DNA of 64,000 bases from Streptomyces flaveolus (GTDB lineage Bacteria > Actinomycetota > Actinomycetes > Streptomycetales > Streptomycetaceae), in the NCBI RefSeq assembly GCF_000716535.1, contig NZ_JNWV01000016.1, forward strand, positions 186,001-250,000, read 5' to 3'. The position numbers were made by a program, and so were the translations under genes. Under the pieces are notes generated by a model. The model was not told where the DNA came from. It worked only from the letters and a program-made list of their open reading frames with translations, and did not search any database. Of this stretch, positions 7,661-13,975 are shown one piece after another (positions within the stretch are counted from its first letter, which is position 1; each line of letters starts with the position of its first letter).

Positions 7661-8079
7661 ATGTCCGGATGGGTTTTCTCCCTCCTCCTCTTTCTTCCCG
7701 CAGTCGTACGGCCGGCGCCGCGCCTCCGTGGCGGCACTCTTGGCATGCCCACGATTGGTCACGCTATGTAATCGTCAGACTGCTCTGTGGATATCGCACA
7801 CGGATCAGCACGGGGGTCACCGGTATGGGTGACGGAGATATTCACAGGGTCCGGGTTGTCCACAGTTATCGACCAAGATCCACATTATTTCGCGGATCGC
7901 TGCACCGTGATTCCAGCGCTTCCGGCTGCGGCGAGTTCATGGCCGGGTCCGATTGCCGGAGCGCGTATGGCCGGTTCCTATCGGCCGTTCATATGGAGGC
8001 CGCTTGCCGGTTCTTCACACCTTTGGGAATCGCGTGGCCGCAGGGGCTGCGCGGCCCGCGCAGCGAAGGGGGAACACCC
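7661..8079. other. Long leader region of ssd with DnaA-box-like sites
   Basis: About 420 bp between the 6C RNA and the ssd start. The stretch 7740-7900 is relatively AT-rich and carries four 9-mers close to the DnaA box; see the separate entry. The open frame that reads through this region lacks a ribosome site and has poor protein character, so it is not called as coding. Confidence 0.6.
7786..7884. promoter_or_regulatory. Cluster of DnaA-box-like 9-mers
   Basis: Four sites lie within 100 bp: 7786-7794 (minus-strand ATATCCACA), 7838-7846 (ATATTCACA), 7856-7864 (TTGTCCACA, the favoured Streptomyces DnaA box) and 7876-7884 (AGATCCACA). The last three are spaced 18 and 20 bp apart. There are no dnaA or dnaN genes, so this is not oriC. 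It may be a DnaA-binding or titration site that also controls ssd. Confidence 0.5.
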
Positions 8080-9186
8080 GTGACCGGAACCGTCACCCAC
8101 GACCCGCCGCCCGGCCCCGCCGACCGGCCCGGACGGCCGCTCATCGTCACCGAGGACGCCGTCCTCCTGGACGATCTGCTGCGCCTGTGCGCGGCGGCGG
8201 GCGCCACACCCGAAGTCCACCACGGCGTACCGGAATCCGGCGGCGGCTGGGCGGCCGCCCCGCTCGTGCTCGTCGGCGACGACGCCGCGCACCGGATGCT
8301 CGGGGCCGCGCGCCGGCCGGGGGTGGTGCTGGTGGGCCGCGACCAGGACGACCCGGGAGTGTGGAAACGAGCCGTCCAGATCGGCGCCGACCACGTCCTG
8401 ATGCTCCCCGACGGCGAACCGTGGCTGGTCGACCGCATCGCCGACGTCGCCGAGGGCATCGGCCGCCCGGCCCTCACCGTCGGGGTGATCGGCGGCCGGG
8501 GAGGGGCCGGCGCGTCCACGCTCGCCTGTGCGCTCGCCGTCACCTCCGCGCGTGAGGGACTGCGCACCCTCCTGGTGGACGCCGATCCGCTGGGCGGCGG
8601 ACTCGACGTACTCCTCGGCGGTGAGAGCGCCGAAGGGCTGCGCTGGCCCGCCTTCGCCGCTTCCCGGGGCCGGGTCGGCGGCGGCGCCCTGGAGGAGTCG
8701 CTTCCCGAGCTGCATTCCCTGCGCGTGCTGAGCTGGGACCGCGGCGACTGCGTCGCCATCCCGCCTCCCGCGGTCCGCGCGGTGCTGGCGGCCGCCCGGC
8801 GGCGCGGCGGCACGGTCGTCGTCGACCTGCCCCGCCGCCTCGACGACCCGGTCGCCGAGGCCCTCGCCCAGCTCGACATGGCCCTGCTCGTCGTTCCGGC
8901 CGAACTGCGGGCCGTCGCAGCCGCGGGCCGCGTCGCCTCCGTCGTCGGAATGGTCGTACGGGACCTGCGGGTGGCGGTCCGCGGGCCGTACGCCCCTGGC
9001 CTGGACGACCACGAGGTGGCCCGGCTGCTCGGCCTGCCGCTGGCCGGTGAGGTGCCCGTCGAACCGGCGCTGCTGCGCCCGCGGGGCGGCGCGAAACCGC
9101 CGGGCGCGACCGGGCGGGGACCGCTCGCCCGCTTCTGCGCGCACTTCTGGGAGCGCGCGCTGGTCGAGGCGGGAGGCATCCGATGA
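8080..9186 (+). CDS. ssd: Ssd / TadZ-CpaE-like septum-site ATPase
   Basis: A 368-residue MinD/ParA-superfamily protein. The N-terminal ~125 residues resemble a response-regulator-like receiver with VLVGRDQDD. The ATPase part has VGVIGGRGGAGASTLACALA, where the usual GKT of Walker A is GAS, so nucleotide hydrolysis may be weak; LLVDADPLGGGLD follows. The family marks septum position in mycobacteria (Ssd) and anchors Tad secretion systems elsewhere (TadZ/CpaE). GTG at 8080 follows a GGGGGAA site. The stop overlaps the tadA start (ATGA), so the genes are translationally coupled. Confidence 0.85.
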   Translation: MTGTVTHDPPPGPADRPGRPLIVTEDAVLLDDLLRLCAAAGATPEVHHGVPESGGGWAAAPLVLVGDDAAHRMLGAARRPGVVLVGRDQDDPGVWKRAVQIGADHVLMLPDGEPWLVDRIADVAEGIGRPALTVGVIGGRGGAGASTLACALAVTSAREGLRTLLVDADPLGGGLDVLLGGESAEGLRWPAFAASRGRVGGGALEESLPELHSLRVLSWDRGDCVAIPPPAVRAVLAAARRRGGTVVVDLPRRLDDPVAEALAQLDMALLVVPAELRAVAAAGRVASVVGMVVRDLRVAVRGPYAPGLDDHEVARLLGLPLAGEVPVEPALLRPRGGAKPPGATGRGPLARFCAHFWERALVEAGGIR

Positions 9187-10373
9187 CGCTGCCCGGACTC
9201 GACCGGGCCGACGGCGCGGCCCTGCTCGACGGCGTCCGCCGCCGGCTCGCCGAGAGCGGCGCCGAACCCACCCCCGCGCGCGTGGCCCAGGCCCTGCGCG
9301 AACAGGGCCGGGTGCTCGGCGACGCGGAAGTCCTCGGCGCGGCCGCGCACCTGCGGTCAGAACTCGTCGGCACCGGCCCGCTGGAACCGCTGCTCGCCGA
9401 CCCGGACGTCACCGACGTCCTTGTCTCCGCCCCGGACCGGGTCTGGGTGGACCGCGGCGGCGGCCTGCAGCTGACCCCGGTGACCTTTCCCGACGCGGCG
9501 GCCGTACGGCGTCTCGCGCAGCGGCTGGCCGCCGTGGCCGGACGCCGACTGGACGACGCCCGGCCCTGGGCCGACGCCCGGTTGCCCGACGGCACCCGGT
9601 TGCACGCGGTGCTGCCCCCGGTCGCCGTCGGCTGCACCTGCCTCGCCCTGCGGGTGGTACGGCCCCGGGCCTTCACACTGGAGGAGCTCGTGGCGGCCGG
9701 CACGGTGCCGCCCGGCGGCGACCGGATCCTGAGGGCACTGCTCGACGCCCGGCTGTCCTTCCTCGTCAGCGGCGGCACCGGATGCGGCAAGACCACGCTG
9801 CTCAGCGCCCTGCTCGGGCTCGTCGGGCCGGGCGAGCGGATCGTGCTCGCCGAGGACTCGGCCGAGCTGAGGCCGGACCACCCCCACGTCGTCCGACTGG
9901 AGACCCGGCCCGCCAACCAGGAGGGCGCCGGTCTGGTCACCCTGGAGGACCTGGTGCGGCAGGCGCTGCGGATGCGGCCGGACCGGCTGGTCGTCGGCGA
10001 GGTGCGCGGCCCCGAGGTCGTGCATCTGCTCGCGGCGCTCAACACCGGCCATGAAGGCGGCTGCTGCACGGTCCACGCCAACGCGGCGGCGGATGTACCG
10101 GCCCGGCTGGAGGCGCTGGCCACAGCCGCGGGGCTGGACCGTGCCGCACTCCACAGCCAGTTGGCGGCGGCCCTCTCCGTGGTGGTGCACCTGGTACGGG
10201 ACCGGTCCGGGCGGCGCCGGATCGCCGAGGTGCACGTGCTGGAACGGGACACCACCGGGCTGGTGCGGACGGTACCGGCTCTGCGCTGGGGCGAGCGGGC
10301 GTTCGTGCGGGAGCGGGGGTGGGGGCGGTTGCGGCAACTGGTGGGGGACGCGGGGGAGTTCCGAGGTGAGTGA
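9183..10373 (+). CDS. tadA: TadA/CpaF-type secretion ATPase
   Basis: A 396-residue cytosolic ATPase that would power assembly of the Flp-type pilus encoded by the following genes. It has the N-terminal CpaF region (LVGTGPLEPLLADPDVTDVLV), Walker A SGGTGCGKTTLLSALL near residue 200, an Asp box with AEDSAELRPDHPHV, and Walker B-like RPDRLVVGEVRGPEV. The His-box motif NTGHEGGCCTVHAN follows. All catalytic features are present. The start overlaps the ssd stop and has a GGGAGG site inside the end of ssd. Confidence 0.93.
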   Translation: MTLPGLDRADGAALLDGVRRRLAESGAEPTPARVAQALREQGRVLGDAEVLGAAAHLRSELVGTGPLEPLLADPDVTDVLVSAPDRVWVDRGGGLQLTPVTFPDAAAVRRLAQRLAAVAGRRLDDARPWADARLPDGTRLHAVLPPVAVGCTCLALRVVRPRAFTLEELVAAGTVPPGGDRILRALLDARLSFLVSGGTGCGKTTLLSALLGLVGPGERIVLAEDSAELRPDHPHVVRLETRPANQEGAGLVTLEDLVRQALRMRPDRLVVGEVRGPEVVHLLAALNTGHEGGCCTVHANAAADVPARLEALATAAGLDRAALHSQLAAALSVVVHLVRDRSGRRRIAEVHVLERDTTGLVRTVPALRWGERAFVRERGWGRLRQLVGDAGEFRGE

Positions 10374-10610
10374 GGGGCGCGGTGGCGGGCGGGTGGTGTG
10401 AGGGGGTCCGGTGCGGTCCGGCGAGTGGGTTCGTGGGTCATGTGCGTTCGGGAGGCGGTGTCCTCGGGGGCGGTGCGTTCGGTGGGGGCAATGGCGGGTG
10501 GTTCAGCGGGTCCGTGCGTTCTGCGGCCAGTGGCGGGTCAGTGAGTTTCGGCGGCTCGGTGAGTTTGGGCGGGTCAGCGGGCTTCGTCGGGTCAGTTGAG
10601 GTCGGCAGTG
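10374..10610. other. Low-complexity gap between tadA and tadB
   Basis: G/T-rich sequence with imperfect repeats of GGGTCAGTGAGTTT and GGCGGGTCAGC between 10530 and 10605. No gene is visible. The gap is unusual because the other tad genes overlap or lie close together. Confidence 0.5.
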
Positions 10611-11492
10611 ATGAGAGGAGTGACGGAAGTGATCGGTGAGACGTCCATGGGGGCCGCGCTGGTCTGTCTCGGTGCCTTGGTGTGGCTGCTGGGCGGGCGG
10701 CACTACGGGATGCGGCGGGCACGGCTGCTGCTGGCCGGCGGCGGGGTGGTGGCGACCGGGCCGCCCGTCCGGGAGCAGGTCCTCGCGGAGCTTCGACGCC
10801 GGTGCGGCCGATGGGGAGCCGAGTGGTGGGCGCTCGTCGCCGGGCTGGGGATCGCGCTTCTGGGTGCCTCGGTGATTCCGGTGGTCGCGGGGGCCGTCGG
10901 GGTGCCGGTGCTGCGCCGGATGCGGCTGGCCCGGCAGGCCCGGCGCACCCGGGAGCGGCGGGCCGACGCGGTGATCGCCCTGTGCGGCGGGCTCGCCGGG
11001 GAGGTGCGGGCAGGACGGCAGCCGGGGGAGGCGCTGGTGCGGGCCGCGCGGGACTCCGGCGGACTCGGCGACGCGCAGGCCGCCGTGGTGGCCGCGGCGC
11101 GGTTCGGCGGAGACGTCCCTGGCGCGCTCGCCGTGGCGGCCCGGCAGCCGGGGGCGGAGGGTCTGCTCGGACTCGCCGCGTGCTGGCGGGTGGCCGTGGA
11201 CCAGGGCGCCGGACTCGCCACCGGCCTGGACCGGCTGGACGGGGCCCTGCGCGCCGAACGGGACCAACGGGCCGATGTGCGCGCCCAGTTGTCGGGGGCT
11301 CGGGCCACCGCGGTGCTGCTCGCCGCACTGCCCGCCCTCGGGCTGCTCCTCGGTACGGCCATGGGGGCGGACCCGCTGCGCGTGCTGCTGCACAGCGGCG
11401 CGGGCCTCGGCTGCCTGACGGCCGGAGCGGTGTTCGAGACGGCCGGGATGTGGTGGTCGATGCGGATCGTGCGAGGGGCGGAGGCCGTGTGA
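10611..11492 (+). CDS. TadB-like pilus assembly membrane protein (T2SSF)
   Basis: A 293-residue inner-membrane protein of the GspF/TadB type. Hydrophobic helices occur near residues 10-30 and 80-110, with a pair at the C-terminus (AVLLAALPALGLLLG, LGCLTAGAVFETAG). The central cytoplasmic T2SSF-like region contains DAVIALCGGLAGEVRAGRQPGEAL. It should form the platform driven by TadA. ATG at 10611 has GAGG nine bases upstream; GTG at 10629, with AGAGGAG eight bases upstream, is equally plausible and gives 287 residues. Confidence 0.82.
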   Translation: MRGVTEVIGETSMGAALVCLGALVWLLGGRHYGMRRARLLLAGGGVVATGPPVREQVLAELRRRCGRWGAEWWALVAGLGIALLGASVIPVVAGAVGVPVLRRMRLARQARRTRERRADAVIALCGGLAGEVRAGRQPGEALVRAARDSGGLGDAQAAVVAAARFGGDVPGALAVAARQPGAEGLLGLAACWRVAVDQGAGLATGLDRLDGALRAERDQRADVRAQLSGARATAVLLAALPALGLLLGTAMGADPLRVLLHSGAGLGCLTAGAVFETAGMWWSMRIVRGAEAV

Positions 11493-11555
11493 GGTGCGCC
11501 GTGTGGAGGGGGCGAGTAGCCCGAATGACCGAAGGGCGGGGAAGGGACGAGCGGC

Positions 11556-12338
11556 ATGAGCGGGGAAGTCATCCACAGGCTGGGGACGACGGTGGTCGTT
11601 GCGCTGGTCCTCGGCTGGGGTGTCCGGCGCCTTGAGCTGGCGCGGCGACGACGACGGGCGCGGCGCCGGGTGGCCGAGCTGCTGGGCTTCGAAGTGCCTG
11701 ATCGGACAGCCGGGTTGACGATTCCGGACGTCGTTCGGCGGCGGTGGTTGCCGGCGGCCGGTGCGGCGTGCGGTGTGTGGGTGCTGGTCGGCGGGATCGT
11801 CGGTGCGGTGCTGGGACTGAGCGTGGGCGCGGTCGTGTGGCGGTGGCGGGGTCGTCAGGTGGCGGCCGGGCAGCGAGAGGTGGCCGATACGGCTGGGGCA
11901 GCGCGCCAACTTCCGCTGGCCGCCGATCTGCTGGCCGCCTGCATCGCGGCTGGTGCCGGTCCGGTGCTCGCCGCCCAGGCGGTGGGGGAGGCCCTCGGCG
12001 GACCCGTGGGGCAAGCGCTGGCACGGGGCGCGGCGGAGGTCAGGCTCGGCGGTGAACCGGCCGACGCCTGGCGGGGCTTGGCGGCGCTGCCCGGTGCCGG
12101 TGCGCTGGCGCGGCTGCTGGAGCGGGCCGACGAGTCCGGGTTGCCCGCGGCCGGCCCGGTCGCCCGGCTGGCGTCGGACGCACGCGCGGAATGGGCCCGT
12201 ACGGCGACGGCCCGGGCGCGCCGGGCGGGCGTACTGATCTCGGCGCCGGTCGGCCTGTGCTTCCTGCCCGCGTTCATCGCGGTCGGTGTGCTGCCCGTCG
12301 TGATCGGACTGGCGGGCGGGGTGATGGGAGGGAGCTGA
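11556..12338 (+). CDS. TadC-like pilus assembly membrane protein (T2SSF)
   Basis: A 260-residue second platform protein of the Tad system. There is a membrane helix at the N-terminus, a Lys/Arg-rich cytosolic stretch, a paired helix (AACGVWVLVGGIVGAVLGLSVG), a T2SSF-like cytosolic core (RQLPLAADLLAACIAAGAGPVLAAQAVGEAL) and a C-terminal helix ending in VGVLPVVIGLAGGVMGGS. Paired TadB and TadC genes are usual for these loci. A purine-rich GGGGAAGGGACGAG stretch precedes the ATG. Confidence 0.82.
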   Translation: MSGEVIHRLGTTVVVALVLGWGVRRLELARRRRRARRRVAELLGFEVPDRTAGLTIPDVVRRRWLPAAGAACGVWVLVGGIVGAVLGLSVGAVVWRWRGRQVAAGQREVADTAGAARQLPLAADLLAACIAAGAGPVLAAQAVGEALGGPVGQALARGAAEVRLGGEPADAWRGLAALPGAGALARLLERADESGLPAAGPVARLASDARAEWARTATARARRAGVLISAPVGLCFLPAFIAVGVLPVVIGLAGGVMGGS

Positions 12339-12468
12339 GGGCATCGGGAGCGAACCGGCAGGCAGACGTCAGGTAAGCGCGAAGACCGACGACAACGACC
12401 ACACGACAACAACAACGAAGCACAACCACAGCGAAACACAACAGACCAGAAGCCTCACGGGGGTTGAA

Positions 12469-12669
12469 ATGTTCGAGAAGATCAGGAAAGTGGCCGTCCG
12501 GGTGCGCGGAGCCTGCCGTCAGGACGGCGGAATGGTGACGTCCGAGTACGCCATGGGGATCATCGCGGCCGTCGGGTTCGCGTTGCTGCTCTACAAGGTC
12601 GTCACCAGCGGCCAGGTCCAGGCGGAACTGCAGACCATCGTGAAGAAGGCCCTCAGTGCGCGGATGTGA
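12469..12669 (+). CDS. DUF4244 Flp-type pilin-like protein
   Basis: A 66-residue candidate pilin subunit. After a basic leader it shows the type IV prepilin signature G|MVTSE, with glycine at the cleavage site and glutamate at +5, followed directly by a hydrophobic helix (YAMGIIAAVGFALLLYKVV). Cleavage would give a ~45-residue pilin, small even for Flp proteins. No prepilin peptidase gene is present in the cluster, so processing must be done elsewhere. The start follows a GGGGGTTGAA ribosome site. Confidence 0.85.
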   Translation: MFEKIRKVAVRVRGACRQDGGMVTSEYAMGIIAAVGFALLLYKVVTSGQVQAELQTIVKKALSARM

Positions 12670-13030
12670 GCGAGGTGGGGACCGTGGGTTCGTGACCGCG
12701 GAGGCGGCCGTGGTGCTGTCCGTGCTGGTGGCGTTCACGATGGCGCTGGTCTGGGGGCTGCTCGTGGTGGCGGCGCAGATCGAGTGCGTGGACGCGGCGC
12801 GTGCGGGCGCCCGGGCAGCCGCCCGGCAGGACCCGGCCGACGCGGTGGTGACGGTGACCCGGGAAGCGGCGCCGAGAGGAGCGCGGGTGACCGTCGCACG
12901 CGAGGGCGACCAGGTCCGGGTGACGGTCGCGGCCAAGCCGCCGGTGCTGAGTGGGTTGCCGTTCGAGGTCCGAGAGGAGGCCGTGGCCCTCGCCGAGGAC
13001 ACGGTGGGACCGAGGGGGACGGAGCCATGA
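12656..13030 (+). CDS. TadE-like minor pilin
   Basis: A 124-residue TadE-family pseudopilin. The N-terminus has a prepilin-like signature G|FVTAE and a hydrophobic helix (VVLSVLVAFTMALVWGLLVV), then ECVDAARAGARAAAR, typical of TadE proteins. GTG at 12656 is chosen because the prepilin glycine must be included and GAAGG lies six bases upstream; it overlaps the pilin gene by 14 bp. The stop overlaps the next start (ATGA). Confidence 0.83.
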   Translation: MRGCERGGDRGFVTAEAAVVLSVLVAFTMALVWGLLVVAAQIECVDAARAGARAAARQDPADAVVTVTREAAPRGARVTVAREGDQVRVTVAAKPPVLSGLPFEVREEAVALAEDTVGPRGTEP

Positions 13031-13758
13031 GATGCCGGAGTGTGCCGACCGGCGAACGGGTGCCTGCCGACGGTCGATGCGCGACCCGGCGGGAGGGCTG
13101 CGAGGAGGCGCGGAAGAGAGGGCGCGGGTGCCCCGACCGGAGGGAGGAATCCGGCTCGGGGTGCTGTGAAGGCCGGTGCTGTGAAGGCCTGGACCCGGGG
13201 CAGGGGTCCAGCCGGAGGCGCCGTGAGGAAGCGCGGTGTGACGGGCGCGCGCGGCCGGACCGGCCGTCGGACTCCGACCGGGGATCCGCCACCGTCTGGA
13301 GCCTGGGGGCGATCGCCGTGCTGTGCGTGGTGTTCGGCGCCGTGCTGGCCCTCGGGCAGGCCGTCGTCGTACGGCACCGGGCGGCCGGCGGCGCCGACCT
13401 GGCCGCGCTCGCGGCGGCGGACCACTGGGCCGAGGGCGGCACGGAGGCCTGCGCCCGGGCCGAACGGCTGGCGGCGGCCCAGGGAGTACGGCTGGTGCGG
13501 TGCGCGATCGTGGGCGACACGTCCGATGTGACGGCGGCCGCAGGAAGGGCGCCGTTCACGGCGGAGGTCAGAGCGAAAGCGGGACCGGCAGGTCCGGTAC
13601 CGCCCGGCGTGCCGGACGGCTCCTCGGTACCTTCGCCCGGCGTCACGGGTGGCTCGCCGGTTGGGTCGCCCGGCGGCCAGCCCGGCTCCCAGGCCGTGCG
13701 GCCGGACACCCGGGGCGACTCCGGTGCCGCGCCCCGCGCCGCACCGGACAGATCCTAG
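13027..13758 (+). CDS. TadG-like (Rv3654c-type) pilus-associated protein with Cys-rich N-terminus
   Basis: A 243-residue protein. The conserved part begins near residue 80 with DRGSATVWSLGAIAVLCVVFGAVLALG, a TadG/helicase-associated TadE-like helix, then GGADLAALAAADHW. The ~75 residues before it are rich in Arg and Cys and contain an in-frame 15-bp duplication (13161-13189) giving GCCEG/RCCEG. That is odd for this family, so the true start may be internal. The tail after residue ~185 is Pro/Gly-rich and shares repeats with the downstream intergenic DNA. ATG at 13027 overlaps the tadE stop. Confidence 0.7.
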   Translation: MRCRSVPTGERVPADGRCATRREGCEEARKRGRGCPDRREESGSGCCEGRCCEGLDPGQGSSRRRREEARCDGRARPDRPSDSDRGSATVWSLGAIAVLCVVFGAVLALGQAVVVRHRAAGGADLAALAAADHWAEGGTEACARAERLAAAQGVRLVRCAIVGDTSDVTAAAGRAPFTAEVRAKAGPAGPVPPGVPDGSSVPSPGVTGGSPVGSPGGQPGSQAVRPDTRGDSGAAPRAAPDRS

Positions 13759-13975
13759 GGATTGCCACCTGATGTGCGGGGGCTCCCAGGCCGTGCCGTC
13801 CGCCACGCCGAGCGGGTCCGAGGCCCTGACGCCGCCTGATGTCCCGGAGGTTCCCCGGCTCCCCCGTTTGGCGTCGGGGTGGCTGTCCGGCTCCACCGTT
13901 TGGTGTCTGGGCGGCTCCCAAGCCCCACCGCCTGGCGTCCCGGCGCCTCCGGCCCTGCCGCTTGCCCCTCCTCGC
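13759..13975. repeat. Degenerate GC-rich repeats after the tad cluster
   Basis: The motif GGCTCCCAGGCCGTGC occurs at about 13683 inside the tadG-like gene and at 13782, with a decayed copy (GGCTCCCAAGCCCC) at 13914. A second motif, close to CTCCCCCGTTTGGCGTC on this strand, recurs around 13858-13950. This is the gap between the convergent tad and helicase genes; no gene is seen. Confidence 0.5.

Noticed and set aside
7786..7884. Chromosomal origin of replication
   Set aside because: Four DnaA-like boxes are far fewer than in a Streptomyces oriC, and dnaA/dnaN are not adjacent.
7579..8079. N-terminal extension of ssd by 167 residues
   Set aside because: The frame runs through the C-rich hairpins and has no ribosome site; the GTG at 8080 has one and begins the conserved sequence.
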